From positions 953,569 to 1,017,568 of the forward strand of contig NZ_WBVQ01000002.1 in NCBI RefSeq assembly GCF_008933165.1: a stretch of 64,000 nucleotides of DNA, given 5' to 3'. The stretch comes from Phaeocystidibacter marisrubri. GTDB taxonomy: Bacteria > Bacteroidota > Bacteroidia > Flavobacteriales > Schleiferiaceae. Shown piece by piece: positions 1-8,300 of the stretch. The position numbers and the translations under genes were made by a program. A model generated the notes under the pieces. It was not told the DNA's origin. It saw only the letters and a list, made by a program, of their open reading frames with translations, and did no database searches. The first letter of the stretch is position 1; every line of letters begins with the position of its first letter.

Positions 1-1614
1 GCTATTGGATTTCCGCACACGAACCGTCATGGCCTTCACTTCTACCAACTCCAAATTCTTACCTGCAAACCAGAATACATCACCGGGTTTCAAGCGAGCA
101 ATAAACCATTCTTCAATAGAACCGAGAAATCCTCCACCCAGCAGACGAACCTGCAACATGGCTTCTGAAACAATGGTACCCATGCTCAGCCGATGACGCA
201 TGGCCACTTTTCGCTTCTCAACAAAATACCGACCGTCCGCATCTATCGCTACTCGATGAAATTCGTCATAGCCACCCAAAGGTTCTCCTCCTGTGGTAAT
301 GAAGTTCAATATCCACAACCACTCTTCATCGGTCATGCTGGAAAAGGACACGGTAGACCTAACCTGCTTCAGCACCACTTCGGGATAGAAACCTTCACCA
401 ACGGCAAGGGTCACCAGCCATTGAATGAGCACATCAAAAGACCGGATGTAAGGAACGCGCTCTTCAATAATATGGGAGTCGATCGCAGAACGGAGAGCCG
501 CAGCTTCCACCAACTCAAGAGAATGAGTAGGGACAAAGTAGATTCGTGAAGTGGCTCCAGGTTGGTGGCCGGAACGACCTGCGCGCTGAATAAATCGAGC
601 AACTCCTTTCGGACTTCCAATCTGAATAATAGTTTCTACCGGACGAAAGTCAACCCCTAAATCAAGGCTACTCGTACAAACCACCGCTTTCAAGTCGCCC
701 GAATGCAACGCATCTTCCACCCAATGGCGAAGTTCTCTACTAATGCTTCCGTGGTGCATCCCTAACCATCCGGCCAATTCTGGGGCAACATCTAAAATGC
801 GCTGGTACCAAATTTCAGCCTGACTCCTCGTATTGGTGAAAATCAAGCAGCTTCCACTCGATTTAATAATGGGAATGACCTTTTCCAATAGTCGAATTCC
901 AAGATGACCTGCCCACGGAAGAACTTCTAGCTCATCTGGCAAGATGGAGGTCACTTCAATACGCTTTTCGTGTTGGGCTCGAATAATCACAGGCTTGGGT
1001 CGGACGGGCTCTGCTCCCATCAAGATTTGCATGGCTTCCTCCATATTTCCTATGGTGGCACTAATTCCCCAAACCCGAAGTTTTGGTCGCATTCCCTTCA
1101 ATGCCGAAAGAGCTAACTCCACTTGAACTGCGCGTTTTGAACCGATCAACTCATGCCACTCATCCACCACCACACATTGCAAGTTTCTAAACAAGTGAGA
1201 AGCCTGCTTTTGTGAAAGGAGTAAGTGCAAGCTTTCTGGTGTAGTGATAAGAATATCAGGAAGCGAAGATTTTTGTCGGCGTTTCTCCGCTTGAGAAGTA
1301 TCTCCGGTGCGCACACCTACCTCCCACGGTAGATTCAATCCTTCTATCGCACGACGAGAGGCTTGTTCAATTTCCTTGCTGAGTGCGCGAATGGGGGTAA
1401 TCCAAATTAACTTCACCCCGGCAGCGGGGAGCTTCGGTTGAAGAATAGCAGGAAGGAGAAGGCTGTAGGTTTTACCACTTCCTGTAGGCGCATTGACCAA
1501 TCCACATCTTCCTTTCTCATAGGCCTCCCACGCTTCCTCCTGAAAGTAAAAGGGAGTCCATCCCATTCGGGCGAACCAATCTTTTGCTGCGTTTATGGGT
1601 GAGGACGATGCCAT
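1..1614 (-). CDS. Lhr-type DEXH-box DNA helicase (ligase-associated type), 3' end outside window
   Basis: The reading frame is open from an ATG at 1614 to the window edge: 538 codons, with the C-terminus missing. Superfamily 2 helicase motifs appear in order: Walker A APTGSGKT (Lys48), TTPES, DEWH (motif II), SATIG (motif III), and QRAGRSGH (motif VI). The protein is an ATP-driven DNA helicase of the Lhr family. The DEWH box and N-terminus resemble the short Lhr form that is encoded with an ATP-dependent DNA ligase and a metallo-nuclease in bacterial DNA repair clusters; the partners would lie left of the window and cannot be confirmed. A -7 box (TACCTTTT) ends 4 nt before the ATG, so the message may be leaderless. 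Family assignment is firm; the ligase-associated subtype is inferred. Confidence 0.88.
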   Translation of the reverse strand, partial: MASSSPINAAKDWFARMGWTPFYFQEEAWEAYEKGRCGLVNAPTGSGKTYSLLLPAILQPKLPAAGVKLIWITPIRALSKEIEQASRRAIEGLNLPWEVGVRTGDTSQAEKRRQKSSLPDILITTPESLHLLLSQKQASHLFRNLQCVVVDEWHELIGSKRAVQVELALSALKGMRPKLRVWGISATIGNMEEAMQILMGAEPVRPKPVIIRAQHEKRIEVTSILPDELEVLPWAGHLGIRLLEKVIPIIKSSGSCLIFTNTRSQAEIWYQRILDVAPELAGWLGMHHGSISRELRHWVEDALHSGDLKAVVCTSSLDLGVDFRPVETIIQIGSPKGVARFIQRAGRSGHQPGATSRIYFVPTHSLELVEAAALRSAIDSHIIEERVPYIRSFDVLIQWLVTLAVGEGFYPEVVLKQVRSTVSFSSMTDEEWLWILNFITTGGEPLGGYDEFHRVAIDADGRYFVEKRKVAMRHRLSMGTIVSEAMLQVRLLGGGFLGSIEEWFIARLKPGDVFWFAGKNLELVEVKAMTVRVRKSNS

Positions 1615-1618
1615 GGAG

Positions 1619-1626
1619 AAAAGGTA
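1619..1626 (-). promoter_or_regulatory. -7 promoter box of the Lhr-type helicase
   Basis: On the minus strand TACCTTTT is followed by CTCC and then the ATG. It matches the Bacteroidota TAnnTTTG box in 7 of 8 positions. The 4-nt gap predicts a transcript beginning at or next to the start codon. Confidence 0.5.
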
Positions 1627-1654
1627 CATCAACCCGTGAAAAAGTGCGGAAAAC

Positions 1655-2203
1655 TCAGTCGCCTATTTTTTGAGCGAGCCAGATGAGTTCGTCGATGGTC
1701 TTTCCAGCATTCTTGAGAAAGCGTTCATCTACTACATTGGATGGATCTTCAAATATCTCGTTCACATTGCTAACCAGCAGCTTCTGTGGAGATACGATCC
1801 CACCGTTATACGTCATCCAAAACCACAGTTGATGCAGGGCGTTTACCCCTCCAAAATTCCCAGAGCTCACCGTGACAGCGGTCATTGGCTTTCTGTTGAA
1901 TTCCGGACGGAAGTAATCAAGGGTGTTCTTTAAACTCCCCGCCATACCGCCGTTGTACTCTGGGGTAACAATGATCAGCGCATCACAATGGGTCAACACC
2001 TGACTAAACTCTGCAGTTCCTTCAACGGGTGGGTCTAGCCTGCCGTGACGCTCTTCCATCACCGGAAAATCATACGCATGAACATCCAATAGGGTCACCT
2101 TTTGAACCTCTTCTCGGCGTTCCAATTCACGCACGAAGAACTCAGCCACTTTGTGACTCATTCTTCCAATACGATTTGATCCTGAGATGATGGCGATGTG
2201 CAT
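1655..2203 (-). CDS. NADPH-dependent FMN reductase family protein
   Basis: A 182-residue flavodoxin-like protein. The N-terminal phosphate-binding loop reads SGSNRIGRMSHKVAEF (about residues 8-23) and the family motif TPEYNGGMAGSLKNTLDYF lies about residues 80-98; both are diagnostic of the NADPH-dependent FMN reductase / chromate reductase / azoreductase-like group. It probably reduces FMN or quinone-like substrates in the cytoplasm using NAD(P)H; the physiological substrate cannot be read from sequence. The start lies 11 bp after the thiL stop on the same strand, so the two are probably co-transcribed from the thiL promoter. No separate promoter is visible. Length is normal for the family. 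Confidence 0.87.
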   Translation of the reverse strand: MHIAIISGSNRIGRMSHKVAEFFVRELERREEVQKVTLLDVHAYDFPVMEERHGRLDPPVEGTAEFSQVLTHCDALIIVTPEYNGGMAGSLKNTLDYFRPEFNRKPMTAVTVSSGNFGGVNALHQLWFWMTYNGGIVSPQKLLVSNVNEIFEDPSNVVDERFLKNAGKTIDELIWLAQKIGD

Positions 2204-2214
2204 ATCCTACCGAT

Positions 2215-3261
2215 TTATTCTTCGCCCTTGATCGGGTTCCACCCTTGGGCCGTTAACTCAATGGCGTTGTTATCACGCGTCACCAAGTAACGATTTTCAT
2301 CTTCGGTAATGTGACCAATCACTGTGAGATTTGGATTTCCTTTAATCTTGTCAAAGTCTTCCAGTGCAATCGTGAAGAGCAATTCATAATCTTCACCGCC
2401 ATTCAGTGCTACCGTAGTAGTGTTGAGATTGAACTCTTCACAAGCGGTATAAACGGTAGGGTCAATTGGAATCTTCTCTTCGAAAATTCTACATCCTCTT
2501 TTGGACGCCTCACAGATGTGAAGGATTTCAGAAGAAAGTCCGTCAGAGATGTCAATCATGGAAGTAGGAACAACGTCCAACTCTTCGAGAATTTTCACCA
2601 CATCCTGACGCGCTTCTGGTTTCAACTGGCGTTCTAGAATGTACTCGTTTCCTTGGAGGTCGGGTTGAACATCAGGGTTGTCGATAAATACCGACTTCTC
2701 TCTTTCGAGAATTTGCAAACCCATGTAAGCCCCCCCTAAATCACCAGAAACCACAATGAGGTCACTCGGCTTGGCACCACTTCGCTTAACTATCTTCTCT
2801 TTCTTGGCCTTTCCAATAACGGTTAAACTCAAGATGAGACCGCTGGTAGACGACGTCGTGTCACCTCCTACCAAATCGACGTGGAAACGCTCACACGCAT
2901 GACGAAGTCCGCGGTAGAGTTCTTCTATGGCCTCTACCGGAAAACGACTAGAAACGGCGAGGGATACCACTAATTGGGTGGCCTGACCATTCATTGCGTA
3001 GATATCGGAGAAATTAACCACAGCCGCCTTGTATCCCAAGTGCGTCAACGGCACATAGCTCAAATCAAAATGAACGCCTTCAACCAGCATATCGGTACTC
3101 ACCAAAGTCTGTTCATCTCTAGCGTCAATAACGGCGCAATCATCACCTACACCTTCTACGGTATCGTTGTAGAGCGGAATGTCTGAGGTAATGTGCTTTA
3201 TCAATCCAAACTCTCCTAATTCACTTAGGGGGGTGCGTTGTGGGCTTTTCTCTTCTAACAT
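2215..3261 (-). CDS. thiL: thiamine-monophosphate kinase
   Basis: A 348-residue ThiL. It phosphorylates thiamine monophosphate to thiamine pyrophosphate, the last step of cofactor synthesis, in the cytoplasm. Mg/ATP-binding motifs of the AIR synthase-related fold are present: VGDDCAVID near residue 40, STDMLVEGVHFDL near 55, VGGDTTSS near 135 and IDISDGLSSEI near 237. The N-terminus ELGEFGLIKHIT is typical of the family. No other thiamine gene is nearby. The start is fixed by a perfect TACCTTTG box ending 4 nt upstream of the ATG. The FMN reductase gene follows after 11 bp. Confidence 0.96.
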   Translation of the reverse strand: MLEEKSPQRTPLSELGEFGLIKHITSDIPLYNDTVEGVGDDCAVIDARDEQTLVSTDMLVEGVHFDLSYVPLTHLGYKAAVVNFSDIYAMNGQATQLVVSLAVSSRFPVEAIEELYRGLRHACERFHVDLVGGDTTSSTSGLILSLTVIGKAKKEKIVKRSGAKPSDLIVVSGDLGGAYMGLQILEREKSVFIDNPDVQPDLQGNEYILERQLKPEARQDVVKILEELDVVPTSMIDISDGLSSEILHICEASKRGCRIFEEKIPIDPTVYTACEEFNLNTTTVALNGGEDYELLFTIALEDFDKIKGNPNLTVIGHITEDENRYLVTRDNNAIELTAQGWNPIKGEE

Positions 3262-3265
3262 GATG

Positions 3266-3273
3266 CAAAGGTA
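3266..3273 (-). promoter_or_regulatory. -7 promoter box of thiL
   Basis: A perfect TACCTTTG on the minus strand, then CATC, then the ATG of thiL. No clear -33 TTG is visible; the upstream DNA is the degenerate repeat at 3283-3300. Confidence 0.6.
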
Positions 3274-3282
3274 TGAAAGGGA

Positions 3283-3300
3283 TGAGGAATGAGAGCTGAG
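3283..3300. repeat. degenerate intergenic repeat, copy 1
   Basis: TGAGGAATGAGAGCTGAG matches 53263-53280 in 16 of 18 positions. It is flanked by more GATGAG/GAGACGAG-like units (about 3281-3308). Both copies lie just upstream of a minus-strand -7 box that sits 4 nt from its start codon. Confidence 0.55.
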
Positions 3301-3507
3301 AGACGAGGGCTGTGCGTTGGGAGTTTTGGCGGCTCATTGTTGGCGACGGAATAACAGTCGAGTACGGGTCGGGAAGAAAGCCACCATGTGCCTCCATTAA
3401 AGTCTTGGAAGAAATGTGCAGGTATTGGCATAAATCATCCATTCCATAGGGTTTACAGGCTTTCCAACTTTGTCCTGTCCAATTAATAACTCTAAAAAGA
3501 GAAAACG

Positions 3508-4041
3508 ATGACAACAAAATTCAACGTACCGACACGCTCAGAAGTGAATGCATCCAATGCTGAAATCTTTGACAACCTGAATAAGAATTTGGGATTCGTT
3601 CCAAACCTCTATGCAGCCATGGCTCATTCTGAACATGGACTGGGAAGATACCTGAACTTTCAAGGTGCAAAGACATCTTTGAGCAACAAAGAGAAAGAAG
3701 CCATTAATTTGGTAGTAAGTCAGGTGAACAATTGTCGCTATTGCCAAAGTGCGCACACCGTGCTCGGCAAGATGAACGGTTTTGACGATGAAGAGGTGGT
3801 TCGACTTCGTCGTGGGGAAAGTACAGATGCCAAGTTGAACAGCTTGGCGAAACTCACCAAAGACATCACTGAAAACAAAGGCCGAGTAGACGAAGCTAAC
3901 TTGAATGCTTTTTATGCACAAGGCTACAACCACGGTCATTTGGTAGATACCATTCTTCAGGTGAGCGATAAGATCGCCATGAACTACTTGCACAACCTGA
4001 CGCAAATTGATATTGATTTTCCATTGGCAAAGGAACTTTAA
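3508..4041 (+). CDS. AhpD-like carboxymuconolactone decarboxylase-family peroxidase
   Basis: A 177-residue all-helical protein of the AhpD/carboxymuconolactone decarboxylase superfamily. The redox centre is [10 protein letters not shown], with Cys76, Cys79 and His83 (CxxCxxxH), the arrangement of alkylhydroperoxidase-type members, so a thiol-peroxidase role in the cytoplasm is more likely than decarboxylation. The N-terminus with [18 protein letters not shown] is typical of the uncharacterised peroxidase-related branch. It leads an operon: the DUF1348 ORF begins 1 bp after its stop and an AraC regulator follows. The upstream 246 bp have the repeat at 3283 but no convincing plus-strand promoter. 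Confidence 0.9.
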   Translation: MTTKFNVPTRSEVNASNAEIFDNLNKNLGFVPNLYAAMAHSEHGLGRYLNFQGAKTSLSNKEKEAINLVVSQVNNCRYCQSAHTVLGKMNGFDDEEVVRLRRGESTDAKLNSLAKLTKDITENKGRVDEANLNAFYAQGYNHGHLVDTILQVSDKIAMNYLHNLTQIDIDFPLAKEL

Positions 4042-4042
4042 G

Positions 4043-4459
4043 ATGAGTCAGGTCGTGCGATTTCCCGTTCCTCCCTTCAATTTTGAAAGTGCTAGCGAGA
4101 AAGTACGTCTAGCAGAGGAAGCATGGAATTCTCGTGATCCCAAACGCGTGTCTGAAGCCTATAGCGAAGACACGGAATGGCGCAACCGAACGGAGTTTAT
4201 ACACGGCAGAGATGCTGTTCAGGCCTTCTTACAACGAAAGTGGCAAAAGGAGCGGAACTACAAACTCAAGAAGGAGCTCTGGGGATTTCGTGAAAACAGA
4301 ATGGCAGTTCGCTTTGAGTACGAGTATTGCGACCCTACTGGTCAATGGTATCGGGCCTATGGAAATGAACTCTGGGAGTTCGATTCACAGGGATTCATGA
4401 CGAAACGCTATGCGAGTATTAACGATCTTCGAATAGAAGAAAGTCAACGGAAATTGTGA
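4043..4459 (+). CDS. DUF1348 family protein (NTF2-like fold)
   Basis: A 138-residue protein with the DUF1348 pattern: an N-terminal helix with [10 protein letters not shown], then [21 protein letters not shown], and the closing [10 protein letters not shown]. The fold is the NTF2-like cone; the function of the family is unknown, though members often sit beside oxidative-stress or aldehyde-metabolism genes. The ATG at 4043 begins 1 bp after the AhpD-like stop; a start further upstream would overlap that gene and is not needed. The stop overlaps the GTG of the AraC gene (GTGA), which points to translational coupling. The three genes probably act in one response. Confidence 0.87.
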   Translation: MSQVVRFPVPPFNFESASEKVRLAEEAWNSRDPKRVSEAYSEDTEWRNRTEFIHGRDAVQAFLQRKWQKERNYKLKKELWGFRENRMAVRFEYEYCDPTGQWYRAYGNELWEFDSQGFMTKRYASINDLRIEESQRKL

Positions 4460-5352
4460 TTGATAAACAAACGCACACCCTGGTGAATCCACAAAGTGGC
4501 GAATTAGCTTTCAAACTGTATCGGTTTGAAAGCATTCGTCATTTTGATCACATTCAAAGGCCCAACTACTACTCACTGGTTTGGATACAAAGCGGAGAAG
4601 GTGAGGCTCAAGTGGAAACGGAGAAATATGTGTATCGAGCAAATCAGCTCTTTAGTTTTTCCCCGTATCAGCCTTTTATGTTTCAACCACAGCAACCTAG
4701 CAGCGGTGTGGTTATTCACTTTCACCCTGATTTCTTTTGTATCCACAAGCACCATACGGAAGTGGCCTGTGACGGAGTCCTCTTCAACAACATCTATGAG
4801 TCGCCCTTCATACAACTCTGTGAGAGAGACGCTCAATCTTTGAAATGGATTGTTGAAGAGATGGAACACGATATCCAACAAAACAGCTTGGCGACAAATG
4901 AGGCCATTCTTTCCTACCTCAAGCTCTTTCTGATACATTGCTCGCGCATCAAGAAAAAGGAGGACGTTTCTAACCGTGAATTGGAAGAAGACCAACCGGA
5001 AAAGTTCATCGTACAACGCTTGAGGGAATACATTGAAACGCACTATAGAACCTTGCACACTCCCAGTGATTATGCAGCTCTACTCAACATCACTCCCAAT
5101 GCATTGACGAAACTTGTCCGAGCCACGCATCACAAAACCCCATCAGCCCTGATTTCGGAACGAATTATCATTGAAGCAAAACGAGAGCTCTATCTCACGG
5201 ACAAATCGGTGGAGGAAATTGCTTTGGAATTAGGGTATGACGACCCCTTCTACTTCAGTCGTTTCTTCAAGAAACAAACCGAGGTCTCTCCATCTGTTTA
5301 TCGAAAAACGGTAGGACAAAACAAGATGGCTGCCCTGCTGAAAAAGTCATAA
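4456..5352 (+). CDS. AraC family transcriptional regulator
   Basis: A 298-residue regulator with an N-terminal cupin-like sensing domain (about residues 15-115, with [15 protein letters not shown] and [14 protein letters not shown]) and a C-terminal pair of helix-turn-helix motifs (about 185-290, ending in [21 protein letters not shown], the conserved AraC signature). The start is a GTG overlapping the stop of the DUF1348 gene. It is the last gene of its operon and probably regulates it; the inducer is unknown. The peroxidase-like first gene makes a peroxide or reactive-carbonyl signal plausible, which is inference only. Confidence 0.93.
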   Translation: MIDKQTHTLVNPQSGELAFKLYRFESIRHFDHIQRPNYYSLVWIQSGEGEAQVETEKYVYRANQLFSFSPYQPFMFQPQQPSSGVVIHFHPDFFCIHKHHTEVACDGVLFNNIYESPFIQLCERDAQSLKWIVEEMEHDIQQNSLATNEAILSYLKLFLIHCSRIKKKEDVSNRELEEDQPEKFIVQRLREYIETHYRTLHTPSDYAALLNITPNALTKLVRATHHKTPSALISERIIIEAKRELYLTDKSVEEIALELGYDDPFYFSRFFKKQTEVSPSVYRKTVGQNKMAALLKKS

Positions 5353-5356
5353 AAAA

Positions 5357-5377
5357 AGCCGGAACAATGTCCCGGCT
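5357..5377. terminator. intrinsic terminator between convergent genes
   Basis: AGCCGG and CCGGCT pair around a 9-nt loop. The minus strand continues into seven T residues, so it mainly ends the giant secreted protein gene; on the plus side it may also serve the AraC operon. Confidence 0.8.
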
Positions 5378-5386
5378 CTTTCATTT

Positions 5387-8300
5387 CTATTGTTTGATAA
5401 GTCGTTCGTGAACCACTCTTCCATCCTCATTCGTCACTCGGAGAATGTACATGGCATCTGGCAAATGGCTCAAGTCTAAATCAAGTCGGTTTTCCCCAGT
5501 TGCATCAGTGTGATAGAGAACGGCACCTCGAGAATCGAGAAGGTCGATTTGAACGCGGCTAAACGATGTTGCCGACCAATCAACAGTAAAGAATCCACTG
5601 GAAGGGTTTGGATAAAGTTGAAGACTTCCGGCAAGGCTCTCATCTACACCAATTCCACTGATGATCCAGTACGACTTCACATACGTGTCTTTACACCCGG
5701 CCGTATCTTCCACCTCTAACGAGATCTGGAAGTTACCCACGCTTGAATACGTATGCGTAGGGTTTTGAAGGGTTGAAACCGTTCCATCGCCCAAGTACCA
5801 CTTCCAGGTTGATCCCGTCAAACTACTATCGAGAAACTGGATGAGCGTATTCTTGTAGAGCGTGTCATTGGTAACCAAAGATCCGTTCATTTCAATCTCG
5901 AATCCAACGTACAGTGGATTCACAGTAACATATTGAGTGATGGTATCCCATCCGTATGAATTTGAAGCTGTGAGTCGTACCGCATACGTTCCAGGCTTCT
6001 CATAATCATGTACTGGGTTCTGAATGTTGGATATTGTACCATCGCCAAACTCCCAAGAGAACGCTGTTGGGTTTCTCGTTGAGTGATCGGAGAAGTAAAC
6101 CTGTCCTGAACACGGATCAATAATGTTGTATTGGAAATCGGCAATTGGAGTGGCATTTGCCGAACCATTCACACAGAAGGTTTCAATGCCGGCATTGCTA
6201 TTCACTGTAATGCTTGAACTGTAGTTGGAAATCGAAGTTGGAACGAAATCAACAGTTACTTGCACACTGTCTTTGGCAGGTACGGAGAATACCGTCGGAT
6301 TTACTTTAAACACATTGCTAGCCGAAGTAATGCTCGTCACATTCAAGGCCACACATCCATCGTTTACCACCCAAATTGTCGCTGAACTGGTATCGCCCAC
6401 TTGAGTGATAGGGAAGCTCAAACACGTATCGGACAGTCGAATAGATGGTTCTTCGCGAACATCGAAAATAACGGGAACCACCTTCCTAGGGGTTACAGGG
6501 TCATTCGAAAGAACAATCATATCGATGGTATATGTTCCCGCAGGAACAACTGTAGCGTTAAAGAGCAGCGATTTAGTATCGGTTGCACCAACCGCCAACG
6601 TACCAGTTGAAGTAGACGGGAATGTCAACCACGGCGGCATTGCAGAAGAGTAGATTTCTACTTGAACTTCTACAGAGTTTGGCAAGGTTGAATAATACCC
6701 AACACTGGAGTTGTTGTAAACATCTACGTCTAAGGTGCCATCGGCCAGCCAAGTACCCAACGATTGTGTAGGATTTACAAACACAAAGGATACAGTATCC
6801 GGCTGACCAAAGGTGCTTGTTCTACCGTTGGTAGTTGCCAAATAGCTGCCCTCTACATAGAGGTTGTAGTATTCGTACGACTGTTCATAATCACCTACAG
6901 TAATAACGGTGACAACAATGGAATCTGCCGTTGCTGGCGTTCCCGTAAAGGAGTGATTGGTTACCGCTCCAGAAGAAGCGAAGGTCTGATAACTGGTATC
7001 CGCATAGTAATCGCCAAAAATGACTTCATACGTCAACGAACCAGCACCTGTATTCGTCAGGTCATATGTTTCTAGGACAAAGTTGTCGCATTTGTTCAAC
7101 TCCACTACCAAACTATCGCTTTGTACACTTAGTTGAGGAGCTCCTAACCCTAATCCGTTCACACAAAGTGGAAGCGTATCGCTAGAGGCATAAACCCAAA
7201 GCGTATCATCTCTATTACCCATCGCGGTTGGAGTAAAAACCACTTCAACATCAAGGGAATCACCCGGAGCAATGTGCAATGGAAGAGTTCCTTGGAAGGC
7301 ATAATCTCCCGTTGAACTGTTGGTTCCTGTAATCACAAGTGTGTCGCAGCCATCGTTGTAAACCGTAGTCGTATCTATCTTTTGGAGTCCAACAATCAGT
7401 GAATCGAAATCGAGGCAACCACCAGACAAACGCATAGATGCTTCACCATTCACGTCGAATACCACTGGAATTTCAACAACTGCATTTGCAGGATCATTGG
7501 TATTCACTTGTATGACGCCGGTGTAACGACCATTAGGCAATCCTGCAGAGAACAAATGAACCCCAGTATTGGAAGTTGCTCCACTAGCCACTGTGGCGGT
7601 ATCGTTTGTGAGGTAAGCCCAATCTACAGAACCTACATTTGGCGCAACGTATTGAACCAAATTAGCCAATCCCAATTGGGTTTGGACATCATAAGAATAG
7701 AAGTCAAATCCGTAATACCCCACCTTACCTGAACCGTAAGGATGAACGGATACCACACTGTAGGTTGAACTAGAATAGTAAGCCAATTGCTCCAAGCCTG
7801 GGTTGGTAATATTCATATACAAGGTTGCGGAGTACGCATAGAATGCACTTGTATTGATACCCGTAAATACCGGACTACTCGGATTGTTAATGGTGAGGAG
7901 TCCACCGGACGTGTTATTAGCATACGATGCTGTCATCACACCAAAGCCATTGACAACCGAAAGACTGTTTCCGCAAATCACAACGCTACCTCCATTATTT
8001 ACAAAGGCTTGAATGGCCGGCGCCAAGGTAGCTGCGATGGTAGAGCTTATGTTCTCTTGCTCTGCAATCACCAACACATGTGCATTGACGAGGTCTGCTG
8101 TCAATGCTGCCGCGGTTGAAGCCGTAGACTCTGTAATCGTTGCATTTGGCAGATTAGTAGTTAGTGCAGCAAGGGTAGGCGGATATTCACGATTCAGATC
8201 TGAATAGGTCTTAAGCACGGTAACATTCAAGGCAGATGTTGCGCCTCCTTTAATGCTATCCATTTGATAAGTAAGCGGAGAAAGTCCTCCTGCGTTGGTA

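Noticed and set aside
3538-4005. 155-codon minus-strand ORF
   Set aside because: Antisense shadow of the AhpD-like gene, with no signal or family motif.
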